64,000 nt of DNA. It comes from Patulibacter minatonensis DSM 18081 (GTDB lineage: Bacteria > Actinomycetota > Thermoleophilia > Solirubrobacterales > Solirubrobacteraceae). The translations under genes were made by a program, and so were the position numbers. The DNA lies in assembly GCF_000519325.1 (NCBI RefSeq), contig NZ_KI912613.1, forward strand, positions 1,477,317 through 1,541,316, given 5' to 3'. The notes below the pieces were generated by a model, which was not told the origin of the DNA, ran no database searches, and saw nothing but the letters and a program-made list of their open reading frames with translations. This document shows positions 26,626-34,680 of this stretch, piece by piece; positions within the stretch are counted from its first letter, which is position 1, and each line of letters opens with the position of its first letter.

Positions 26626-28052
26626 TACCGCACCCGCAGCGACGCGCCGACGGCGGCCGAGCGGTTGCCGGCGGCGTCGGTCGCGCGGAGGCTGACGCGG
26701 TAGCGACCGCGGGCCGGGCGGCGCTTCAGCAGCGTGATCGTGCGGGTCCCCTTCGCGAGCTGCCGCGTCACCACGGTCGAGCTCCCGCCGCGGCGGGTGA
26801 GGGTGGCGCGGACGGTGGCGGCCTCGTCGAGCTTCAGGCGAACCGTCATCACCCGGCGGGTGCGGCCCAGCCGCACGCGGGTGACCTTCGGCGCCCGGCG
26901 GTCTCCCGCCGCCCCGCCGGCCAGGGCGTCCAGGTGGCTCTTCAGCGCCGTGCCGTTCGGGGCGTTCGGCGTGCCCTCGACGTCCTTGATCAGGGCGAGA
27001 CCGGAGCAGGCCGGGTTCGCCTGCTCGTCCGGCTGGAGCACGACCCACTGCCACGCGACGTACCCGACCCCGTGCGCGTCGGCCCACGACATGTACCGGC
27101 GGTCGTGGTCCTCCTTGCAGTCGGTCTCGCCGAACTCGCCGGTGACCACCGGGACCTTCGCGGCGACCGGGGCGATCTCGGCGTCCCAGCACGCCTGGGT
27201 GTTGCAGCGCTGGCCGCCGTAGTTGTGGAAGGCGGCGACGAGCTGGTCGTCGTCGGGCCGGTGGTCGAGCCAGCCGCGGAGGTCGTTCGCGTAGTCGAGA
27301 CCGCCCAGGAGGATCGGCTGGCGCGCGCCGGCGGCACGGATCGCGCCGACGAGCGGCTGCATCCCGACGATCAGGAACGTCCGCTTGTCGAACGCCTGGG
27401 CGTTCTCGTTCTGCCGCGCGCCGGGGCAGCCGCCGTCACGCCAGCAGCCCCAGTCCAGCGTGAGCGACGTGCCGTCGCCGAGGTCCTGCGAGAACGGCTC
27501 GTTGAACGCGTCGAAGAGGACCGACGGGTCGTCCTTGAAGCGCTGGGCGACGGAGCTCCAGAAGACCGGGGAGCGCTCGTCGGCCATCATCCGCTGGCCG
27601 TCCGCCTGGACGCCGTCGGGGCCGCTCCAGTGGAGGTCGAGGATCACGGCCAGGCCGGCGGCGTGGAGCTTCCCGACCCAGGCGGCGACGGCGTCCTGGT
27701 ACGCCTGCGGGGTGATCCCGCCGGTGGGTTCGCCATCGTCGCCGAGCCAGCAGTCCTGGTTCAGCGGGAGGCGGACGACGTTGGTGTGCCACGACGCGAT
27801 CAGTCGCGCCTGCTCGTCGGTCGGACCGACGCTCGTCGCGCTCGCCGTGTTGGAGGTGCCGTAACCGTAGTGGCAGGCGTACTCGAAGCTCGGCCAGTTG
27901 ACGCCCCGCGGGACGAACGTCCTCCCGGTCGTGGTGTCGACGAGGCGGTTGCCGTCGACCTTCGGGGCCGGGGCCGCGGACGATGAACCGGCGGCGAGGA
28001 GCAGCGCGGTGACCGCGCAGGAGAGGAGGGTGGCGGTGCGGCGGAAGAACAT
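26625..28052 (-). CDS. Secreted glycoside hydrolase family 5 (endoglucanase-like) with C-terminal Ig-like domain
   Basis: A 475-residue exported enzyme. A signal peptide (1-27) precedes a GH5 TIM barrel (about 35-350). The N-terminal FVPRGVNWPSFE is typical of GH5. The acid/base Glu is in FDAFNEPF (about 190) and the nucleophile Glu in VVTGEFGE (about 303). A C-terminal strand-rich domain (about 385-475, with VTRVRLGRTRRVMTVRLKL and DAAGNRSAAVGASLRVR) is of the Fn3/Ig type. It probably cleaves beta-glucans outside the cell; the exact bond is not decided by sequence. CAGGCT lies 6 bases before the ATG, suggesting a leaderless mRNA. It is divergent from the metE riboswitch. Confidence 0.9.
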   Translation of the reverse strand: MFFRRTATLLSCAVTALLLAAGSSSAAPAPKVDGNRLVDTTTGRTFVPRGVNWPSFEYACHYGYGTSNTASATSVGPTDEQARLIASWHTNVVRLPLNQDCWLGDDGEPTGGITPQAYQDAVAAWVGKLHAAGLAVILDLHWSGPDGVQADGQRMMADERSPVFWSSVAQRFKDDPSVLFDAFNEPFSQDLGDGTSLTLDWGCWRDGGCPGARQNENAQAFDKRTFLIVGMQPLVGAIRAAGARQPILLGGLDYANDLRGWLDHRPDDDQLVAAFHNYGGQRCNTQACWDAEIAPVAAKVPVVTGEFGETDCKEDHDRRYMSWADAHGVGYVAWQWVVLQPDEQANPACSGLALIKDVEGTPNAPNGTALKSHLDALAGGAAGDRRAPKVTRVRLGRTRRVMTVRLKLDEAATVRATLTRRGGSSTVVTRQLAKGTRTITLLKRRPARGRYRVSLRATDAAGNRSAAVGASLRVR

Positions 28053-28210
28053 GGGTGGAGCCTGCCGGGGGCCGGATGAAGCCCGGATGAATGCGGCCCG
28101 GGCAGGATCGCACCGCCCGGCGTCGCCGTGGGGTGGGTTTCCCGCTTCGCACCGTCGCGCTCGAATCCGCGTCTGTGTCGCCCGTCACGCGGACCCCGCG
28201 CTAGCGTCCC

Positions 28211-28395
28211 GGGTGGAGTCGATCCACCCCGAACCGTCGGGGTCAGGGAATCCGGTGCGAATCCGGGACTGACGCGCAGCGGTGAGGATGCGGATCGTGG
28301 CCACGACGCCACTGGGTTCCCGCAGACCGTTCGTCTGCGGGCCTGGGAAGGCGGCCGCGATCGAGCGCATCCGAGTCCGAAGACCTGTCGACTCT
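28211..28395 (+). promoter_or_regulatory. Cobalamin riboswitch upstream of metE
   Basis: Conserved aptamer blocks appear in order: GGTCAGGGAATCCGGTGCGA, GACTGACGCGCAGCGGTGAG, GCCACTGG, CCTGGGAAGGCGG, and GAGTCCGAAGACCTG. The P1 stem side starts with GGTGGAGTCGATCCACC. A possible -10, TAGCGT, is just upstream (about 28203). The region from the aptamer to the ATG at 28472 (about 76 bases) would hold the expression platform. It matches the common use of B12 to turn off the B12-independent methionine synthase. Confidence 0.95.
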
Positions 28396-28471
28396 GCACC
28401 ACGGGGCCACCCCGCAGGTGCTTCTGACAACCGTGGCCGCGCGTAACGGCCATCGCAGAAGGAGACAGAAG

Positions 28472-30936
28472 ATGGCACGCACCGCTGTGCTCGGATTCCC
28501 CCGCATCGGCGCCGACCGCGAGCTGAAGGTCGCGCTCGAGGCCCACTGGGCCGGACGACTCTCGGCCGAGGAGCTGCAGCAGACCGCCCGCGGCCTGCGC
28601 ACCCAGAACCTCGGTCGCGCCCGCCAGGCCGGGATCGACGTCCTGCCGATCGGCGACCAGGCGCTCTACGACCACGTCCTCGACGCGGCCGAGCTCGTCG
28701 GCCTCGTCGCCGAGCGCCACGGCGGCGCGTCGTCCGGCGAGGCCGCGTCCGCCGGGGCCACGGCCTCGCGCGACACCTCGTCCTCCGGGGCCGGCTCGGC
28801 GACCGGCGCCCCGCTCCCCGCCGACGCGAGCGTCGTCGACTCCGAGGAGGCGCTGCGCCGCCACTTCCTCGCCTGCCGCGGCGACGCCGACACCACGCCA
28901 CTCGAGATGACGAAGTGGCTGGACACGAACTACCACTACCTCGTCCCCGAGATCCGGGCCGACCAGACCTTCGCGCTCCGGCCGGGCCGCTGGCTCGCCC
29001 ACCTGCGCGAGGCCCGCACCGACGCCGGCGGCACCGCCGGCCCGACGCTGCGCCCGGTCGTCCTCGGTCCGCTGTCGCTCCTGCTGCTCGGCAAGGCCGC
29101 CGCGGGCGTCGACCGCCTGGCGCTCCTGCCGGCGCTCGTCGAGGTCTACGGGCGGTTCCTCGACCTGCTCGCCGCCGAGGGCGTGGAGGAGGTCCAGCTC
29201 GACGAGCCGTCCTCGTCCAGGAGCGCACCGCCGCCGAGCTCGACGCGTTCGAGCAGGCCTACGGCGCGCTGACGGCGGGGGCCGCCGCAGGCGTCCGTGA
29301 CGCCGACGGTGCCGCCGCGACGCCCGAGGGGACCCGCCCCGGCATCGCTCTGGCGACGTACTTCGACCGCCTCGACGCCGACGTCCTGCGCCGGATCTCC
29401 GCGCTGCCGCTGGCGGAGCTCCACGTCGACCTCGTCCGCGCGCCCCAGCAGCTCGACGCCGTGCTCGACGCGCTGCCCGCCGGCGCGCGCCTGTCGGCCG
29501 GGGTGGTCGACGGGCGCAACGTCTGGGCGACCGACCCCGACCGCGCGCTGGACCAGCTCGATCGGATCGTCGACCGCCTGGGCGCGGGCCGCCTGACGAT
29601 CGCGCCGTCGTGCTCGCTCCTGCACGCCCCGTACCGGGTGTCGCGCGAGACCGGGATCGACGAGGAGGTCCGCTCCTGGCTGGCGTTCGGCGAGGAGAAG
29701 CTCGACGAGCTCGCGCTGCTGCACCGCGCACTGCAGGCCGACGCCGCGGGTCGCGACCAGCTGCTGCAGGAGTCGCGGGCCCGGATCGCGTCGCGTCGCT
29801 CGTCGCCGCGCACGAACGACCACGCGGTCCGCTCGCGCGCCGCGGCCGTCACGCAGGCGGACCACGACCGGCCGGCGCCGATCGCCGACCGGCTCGCCGC
29901 GCAGCGCCGGCGCCTCGGCCTGCCGCTGCTGCCGACCACGACGATCGGGTCGTACCCGCAGACGACGAAGATCCGCAACATGCGCCGGCGCCGGCGCGCC
30001 GGGGACATCGACGCCGCGACGTACGAGGACTTCCTGAAGTCCGAGATCGACGACGTCGTCCGCATCCAGGAGGAGCTCGACCTCGACGTCCTCGTGCACG
30101 GCGAGCCCGAGCGCAACGACATGGTCGAGTACTTCGGCGAGCAGCTGGAGGGCTTCGCGTTCTCCGCGTACGGCTGGGTCCAGTCGTACGGCAGCCGCTG
30201 CGTGAAGCCGCCGATCCTCTTCGGCGACGTCTCCCGCCCCGAGCCGATGACGGTCTCCTGGTGGGAGTACGCGCAGTCGCGGACCAGCAGGCCGATGAAG
30301 GGCATGCTCACCGGCCCGGTGACGATCCTGCAGTGGTCGTTCGTGCGCGACGACCAGCCGCGGCAGGAGACCTGCCGACAGATCGGCCTGGCGATCCAGG
30401 ACGAGGTCGTCGACCTCGAGGCCGCCGGCTGCGCCGTGATCCAGGTCGACGAGGCCGCGCTGCGCGAGGGCCTCCCGCTGCGGGGGGAGGACCAGGACGA
30501 CTACGTGCGCTGGGCCGTCGACTGCTTCCGGCTGACCTCCGCGCCGGCCCGCCCGGACACCCAGATCCACACGCACATGTGCTACTCGGAGTTCAACGAG
30601 ATGATCGAGCACATCGCGCGCCTGGACGCCGACGTGCTGTCGATCGAGGCGTCGCGCTCCGGCATGGAGCTCCTGGAGGTCTTCTCCGGGTTCGACTACC
30701 CGGGGGAGATCGGCCCCGGCGTCTACGACATCCACGCCCCGCGCGTGCCGTCGGTGGAGGAGATCGAGCAGTTGCTGCGGGACGCCCAGCGGTACCTGAC
30801 GGTCGAGCAGCTGTGGGTCAACCCGGACTGCGGCCTGAAGACCCGCGGCTGGGAGGAGACGCGCGCGGCGCTGCGGAACCTCGTCGAGGCCGCTCGCCGG
30901 CGGCGCGTCGAGATCGGGCAGCCGGTGCCGGCGTGA
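28472..30936 (+). CDS. metE: B12-independent methionine synthase, with an apparent frameshift near 29207
   Basis: Transfers a methyl group from 5-methyl-THF-polyglutamate to homocysteine using zinc. The start (ATG 28472, ribosome site AAGGAG) opens an N-terminal barrel beginning ARTAVLGFPRIGADRELK. A Ser/Ala/Gly-rich insert of about 40 residues (about 90-130) is not typical of the family. At 29207-29209 the frame changes by one base: VQLDEP should continue as VLVQERTAAELDAF but a G appears to be missing. The rest is intact to 30936, including THMCYSEFNE and NPDCGLKTRG with zinc ligands. The joined product would be about 821 residues. It could be a sequencing error, a true mutation, or programmed; the first is most likely because the 3' half shows no decay. 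Confidence 0.9.
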
Positions 30937-31898
30937 GCACCGTCCTCGACCGCCTGCCGGCGCTCGCCACCACGGGCGTCGGCAGTCTGCCGTTCGACGA
31001 TCGGCGGGCGGCGGTCCGCCACGCCACGCGGGCCTACGGGATCCCGTTCTGCCCGCAGCTGCCGCGGCACGACGGCGACATGGTCCGCGAGTGGCTCGGC
31101 GCCGAGTGGTCGGCGGCGCCGTGCGGCTGGACGACCGAGCGCGACCGCGAGCGCCCGGCGGCGTGGGACGCGTTCGTCGCGGCCGTCGCCGACCGGGCGC
31201 CCGAGCACCGGGTCGTGAAGCTCCAGGCGACCGGACCGGTGACCCTGGCGGTCGCGATGGAGCGCGCGGCCGGCCGTCCCGGCGTCGGTGCCGACGTCAT
31301 CGGCCTGGCGACCGAGATCGCCGGATGGCTGGCGTCGAACGTCGCGGGGCAGGTCGCCCGCATGCGCGACCTCGACCTCGACCTCGACGTGCTGCTCCTC
31401 GTCGACGAGCCGGGGCTCGCGCACGCGGCGATCGGCGGCGGGGACGTGTGGGACCCGCTCCGCGGCGCGGCCGCTGCGTGGGGGCTCCACGTGTGCTCGT
31501 CGGTGCCGTGGGGGCTGGTGCGCGACGCGGCGCCGGACGTCCTCTCGTTCGACGCCACCAGGTACCCGGTGGACCCCGAGGGCGCCGCGGTGCTGGCGGA
31601 CCTCGTCGACGGCGGCGGCCGGATCGCCTGGGGGGCGGTCGACCCGGTGCGTCCCGACACGGAGGCCGCCGTCGCCGCCCGGCTGGCGGCGTGCATCGGC
31701 GCGGTGAGCGCGGCGGGCCCGTCGGTCCGCACGCTCGTCGAGCACAGCCTGGTGACCCCGTCGTGCGGCACGGGCCGGCTCGGCGCCGACCGCGAGCGGC
31801 TCCTGGCGTGCGTGGTCGACGCGGCCGCCGAGGACGCCAGGCGGTCCTGGCGGTCGTGGCCGCGGCCGGAGAGCGCGGCGGCGCGGGCGCGGGGCTGA
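30933..31898 (+). CDS. Core-MetE-like methyltransferase (short methionine synthase homologue)
   Basis: A 321-residue TIM-barrel protein corresponding only to the catalytic half of MetE. It keeps the zinc-site pattern: HVCSSVPWG (His-x-Cys) and VTPSCGTGRLG (final Cys), plus the N-terminal TTGVGSLPFDD. Archaeal and some bacterial core-MetE proteins take methyl groups from methyl-corrinoid proteins rather than methyl-THF. The GTG start overlaps the metE stop (GTGA), so both are made from one riboswitch-controlled mRNA. Function is inferred; it could be an accessory or alternative methyl-transfer enzyme. Confidence 0.8.
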   Translation: MSTVLDRLPALATTGVGSLPFDDRRAAVRHATRAYGIPFCPQLPRHDGDMVREWLGAEWSAAPCGWTTERDRERPAAWDAFVAAVADRAPEHRVVKLQATGPVTLAVAMERAAGRPGVGADVIGLATEIAGWLASNVAGQVARMRDLDLDLDVLLLVDEPGLAHAAIGGGDVWDPLRGAAAAWGLHVCSSVPWGLVRDAAPDVLSFDATRYPVDPEGAAVLADLVDGGGRIAWGAVDPVRPDTEAAVAARLAACIGAVSAAGPSVRTLVEHSLVTPSCGTGRLGADRERLLACVVDAAAEDARRSWRSWPRPESAAARARG

Positions 31899-31914
31899 GG
31901 GCCGGGCGGCGCGC

Positions 31915-32044
31915 CTCGGGGGCGGCGGGCGGCTCCGGGGGCGGCGGCGCCCCGGGGGCCGCGAGTGCGCTCGGGGCGGGTGGCGCGCTCGGGGCGGGCG
32001 GCGCGCCTCGGGGGCGGCCGGCGCGCCTCGGGGGCGGCGGCGAG
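31915..32044. repeat. Degenerate GC-rich direct repeats
   Basis: Repeated blocks of the type GGCGCGCCTCGGGGGCGG and GGCGCGCTCGGGGCGGG follow the core-MetE gene. They are irregular in length. No coding signal is visible; the tract resembles slippage-generated intergenic sequence. Confidence 0.6.
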
Positions 32045-32050
32045 CGGGAG

Positions 32051-32148
32051 ACCCGACAGTGAAAACCCCCCGGCGATCGACTGTCGGGTTCCCCGCCGTG
32101 GAGACGGGAGACCCGACAGTCGATCGAGCGGACGCGTTCACTGTCGGG
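32051..32148. repeat. Concentric double inverted repeat (four ACTGTCGGG elements)
   Basis: The outer arms ACCCGACAGTGAA (32051-32063) and TTCACTGTCGGG (32137-32148) and the inner arms CGATCGACTGTCGGGT (32074-32089) and ACCCGACAGTCGATCG (32111-32126) share the same centre near 32100. GGGAGACCCGACAGT is also directly repeated 60 bases apart. It lies between the 3' ends of the core-MetE gene and the converging gene at 32156, so it could form a cruciform or a two-way terminator, or bind a recombinase or regulator. Confidence 0.8.
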
Positions 32149-32155
32149 CGACCCG

Positions 32156-32860
32156 TCACCCGCGCTGTCGGTTCAACGCCTCGGGGAGCTCCTCGACCAG
32201 GCCGCTCAGCACGGCGAAGACCTGCTCGCGCCGGACCCGCACCTTGGAGCCGAGGGGCATCGACGGCGCATCGTCCAGGATCGACTGCAGCCGTTCGATG
32301 TGCTCGGTCACCGGACGCAGCGTGCGCCGCTGCTCGTCGGAGACGATCGCCGACGCACCGATGCGGAGCGCCTCGACCAGCTGCTGGAACGCGGCCGGGT
32401 CGAGTCGGACCTGGTCGGTCAGCGGCACCTGCGGAGCCTCGAACACCAGGTCGTCGATCGCGTCGATCGCATCGAAGGCCGAGCGGATGAGCTCGCCGCC
32501 GGCGGTGGCCTCGGCCGGCGAGACCGATGCCTCGTCGTCGGCGGGGCGCCTCCAGGTCGCTTCGCGGATCGCGTCCAGTGCCGTGATCGTCTCCACCAGG
32601 GAGATCCGGACCTCGTCGCGGAACGGCACCCGTCTCGCCCGATCGGCGACGCGCTCGAGCGCGTGGAGCGCGAGCGTCACCGGGCCGTCGGGACGCTCGG
32701 CCTCCTCGGCGACGACGGGGGCGGCCGCGCGACGAAGGTCGTCCAGTGCGGACCGGAACGCCCGAGGATCGATCCGCCGGGCCGACGACATTCCTGATGT
32801 CGGCGCGCCGAGGACGAGGGCCTCGAGCGCATCGAGGGACGCGTCGGTGGGGCGGGGCAT
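32156..32860 (-). CDS. Helical repeat protein of unknown function (four tandem copies of a short domain)
   Basis: A 234-residue soluble protein built from about four repeats of roughly 50 residues. Each is of the type L-x-x-(I/L)-x-x-(A/V)-x-x-A-P-x-x-P-(L/F)-x-x-x-V-R-x-(D/R)-x-x-x-(F/V)-x-x-x-L-x-x-L-R. Clear copies contain LVLGAPTSGMSSARRIDPRAF, VPFRDEVRISLVET, APQVPLTDQVRLDPAAFQQL and APSMPLGSKVRVRREQVFAV. The unit resembles a short helical hairpin found singly in actinobacterial DivIVA-neighbourhood proteins; that link is from memory and uncertain. TACGCT ends 6 bases before the ATG, implying a leaderless mRNA. Confidence 0.65.
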   Translation of the reverse strand: MPRPTDASLDALEALVLGAPTSGMSSARRIDPRAFRSALDDLRRAAAPVVAEEAERPDGPVTLALHALERVADRARRVPFRDEVRISLVETITALDAIREATWRRPADDEASVSPAEATAGGELIRSAFDAIDAIDDLVFEAPQVPLTDQVRLDPAAFQQLVEALRIGASAIVSDEQRRTLRPVTEHIERLQSILDDAPSMPLGSKVRVRREQVFAVLSGLVEELPEALNRQRG

Positions 32861-32899
32861 CGCGGGAGCGTAGTCCCGCCGACGCCCGCCCCGCGGTCC

Positions 32900-34357
32900 T
32901 TACCGCCGCCCCGGCGCCTTCGGCGCGAGCTTCGTCAGCCCGTCGTGCCCGGCCTCGGTCTGCTCGCCCTTGTTCACGACGTAGGCGGTGCCGCCGGCCA
33001 GCGTGACGCTGTTCGGGCTCGGGCCGACCTCGACGTTGGCGAGGACCTTGCCGTCGCGCGGGGCGAGGACGCTCACGGAGCGCGCGAGCCGGTTGGCGAC
33101 GAAGACGCGACCCGTGATCGGGTCCGCCGCGACGCTCAGGGCCGCGGTGCCGGTGGGGCGCTTCCAGAGGACCTTGCCGGTGCGGCCGTCGAACGCGCGG
33201 ACGTCGCCGGTGATGGGGCCGGCGGTGTAGACCTGGCCGCGGACCGGGTCGACGCCGACGCCCGTGGTCTGCAGCTGGCCGGTCGACCACGTGCCGGCGA
33301 CGCGGTCCTGGCGCGTGTCGATCGCGACGAGGTTCCCGCCGTAGTACGTGGTCGTGTAGAGCCGCTGGTGGACGGGGTCGAGCGCCAGGCTGACCGGGCC
33401 GGACGCTGTGCCGGTCGGGATCGCGCCGATCTTCCTGAACGTCTTCGCGTCGAAGATCTGGACCTCGTCGGCGAGGAACGCGGACACGTACACCCGATCG
33501 CGCAACGGATCGACGACGGCGTCGCGGGCGTGGGCGACCCCGTCGATCGTCGCGAGACGCTTGCCGGTCGCCTGGTTCCACACCGACACCTCGTCGGCGA
33601 CGGTGTCGGTCGTCCAGAGCGTGTTGCGGCGGTCGTCGACGGCGACCCCGAAGGGCGACTGCCCGCCGTCGGCCTTCGCGTCGATCGTGCGGCGGACCTT
33701 CAGCGTGCGACGGTCGAGCAGCTGGAGCTTCGACGCGACGACGTCGTAGACCGCGTTGAACTCCGCGTTCGTCACCCAGAGGCCGTCCTGCCTCAGGCTG
33801 TAGCGCACCTGGTACGCGCCGTTCTGCAGCTGGGTCCGGGACGCGCCGAAGCTCCCGGCACCGAAGAACGGGACGTCCGGCGCGGCGATGAACGTGTCGG
33901 TGACCTTCGCGGTCGCGCCGTCCGCGGCGGTGGCGACGATCTCGTGGTCGCCGAGCGGCGCGTCGGCAGGGATGCGGACGGTCGCCGTGAATGCGCCGGA
34001 CGCGTCGGCGGCGATCGGCGCGGTCGACGGCAGTGCGGTCCCGTCGGCGGCGACCGAGATCGTCGACCCGGGCGCGAACCCGGTGCCGCTGACCGTGGCG
34101 TCGTGGCCGACGGCGAGCCCGCCGAGGGACGAGGTGATCGAGACCGCCGGGGGCGCGGCGGCCGTGGCTGCGGCTGCGGGCGCGTCGTCCGCGGCAGAGG
34201 CCGGTGCTGCGACGAGCGCGGGACCGCCGACGACGAGCGCGGCCGTCGCCAGGGCCGTGGCACCGCGGCGGGCCGAGGATGACGGGACCGACGGGACGGG
34301 GCGCGCGGGAGACGACGCGCCGACCTGGCGGGCCGACCGGGGGGACGAGAGGATCAT
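32900..34357 (-). CDS. Secreted IPT/Ig-domain plus beta-propeller protein under an iron box
   Basis: A 485-residue exported protein. A long Tat/Sec-like signal region (1-55, ending APASAAD) precedes an IPT/TIG-like Ig domain (about 80-165, with VSGTGFAPGSTISVAADG). It is followed by a YVTN/NHL-type beta-propeller of six or seven blades (about 185-470), with repeated phrases such as FGVAVDDRRNTLWTTDTVADEV, VVDPLRDRVYVSAFLADEV and SLALDPVHQRLYTTTYYGGN. The ATG at 34357 has AGGAG. An iron box at 34375-34388 lies between the promoter and start. A surface role during iron shortage is inferred; ligand unknown. Confidence 0.82.
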   Translation of the reverse strand: MILSSPRSARQVGASSPARPVPSVPSSSARRGATALATAALVVGGPALVAAPASAADDAPAAAATAAAPPAVSITSSLGGLAVGHDATVSGTGFAPGSTISVAADGTALPSTAPIAADASGAFTATVRIPADAPLGDHEIVATAADGATAKVTDTFIAAPDVPFFGAGSFGASRTQLQNGAYQVRYSLRQDGLWVTNAEFNAVYDVVASKLQLLDRRTLKVRRTIDAKADGGQSPFGVAVDDRRNTLWTTDTVADEVSVWNQATGKRLATIDGVAHARDAVVDPLRDRVYVSAFLADEVQIFDAKTFRKIGAIPTGTASGPVSLALDPVHQRLYTTTYYGGNLVAIDTRQDRVAGTWSTGQLQTTGVGVDPVRGQVYTAGPITGDVRAFDGRTGKVLWKRPTGTAALSVAADPITGRVFVANRLARSVSVLAPRDGKVLANVEVGPSPNSVTLAGGTAYVVNKGEQTEAGHDGLTKLAPKAPGRR

Positions 34358-34374
34358 GGGGAGTTCTCCTGCGG

Positions 34375-34388
34375 TGTAGGGTTGCCTA
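34375..34388. promoter_or_regulatory. DtxR/IdeR-like iron box, site 1
   Basis: On the minus strand TTAGG-CAAC-CCTAC. It overlaps a possible TACTTT -10 and the transcription start region of the propeller gene and lies 18-31 bases before its ATG. An overlapping TGCCTA/TAGGCA palindrome extends the symmetry. It matches the first 14 bases of the known TTAGGTTAGCCTAA iron-box pattern at both half-sites. Confidence 0.65.
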
Positions 34389-34603
34389 AAAGTAGGCAGA
34401 CCGAACACTAGCGCGGACGGCGTCTGCAATACAGCCGTGGCGGGTTGCCGCTCGCCCCGCCGAAGGCGTCCTGTGTGTCCGCCCTTCCCGTGCGATGCCG
34501 CGGACGGCAGGCGACGCCGGGCGACCTGGCCGACGTCGAGGCCGGGAGATGCCGGAGACCGACGGCCTCCTCGTCTCCTCGCCGAGGCTGCCGGAACGGC
34601 GCA

Positions 34604-34625
34604 GGGCCCCGGATCACCGGGGCCC
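34604..34625 (-). terminator. GC hairpin ending the LPPGGxV operon
   Basis: A perfect 9-bp stem, GGGCCCCGG and CCGGGGCCC, with loop ATCA, lies 56 bases past the stop of the gene at 34681. The T-tract is absent, as usual at this GC content. The 34358-34603 stretch beyond it shows no gene. Confidence 0.65.
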
Positions 34626-34680
34626 CGCGTGGTGGCCGACCCGAGTCGGCGGAGGGCTCGGGTGTGCGCCCGGACGACGC

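Noticed and set aside
28915-29205. Treating the 28915-30936 frame as a complete gene with its own start
   Set aside because: Its first 98 residues are an out-of-frame reading of metE; the true protein continues from the 28472 start across a one-base shift.
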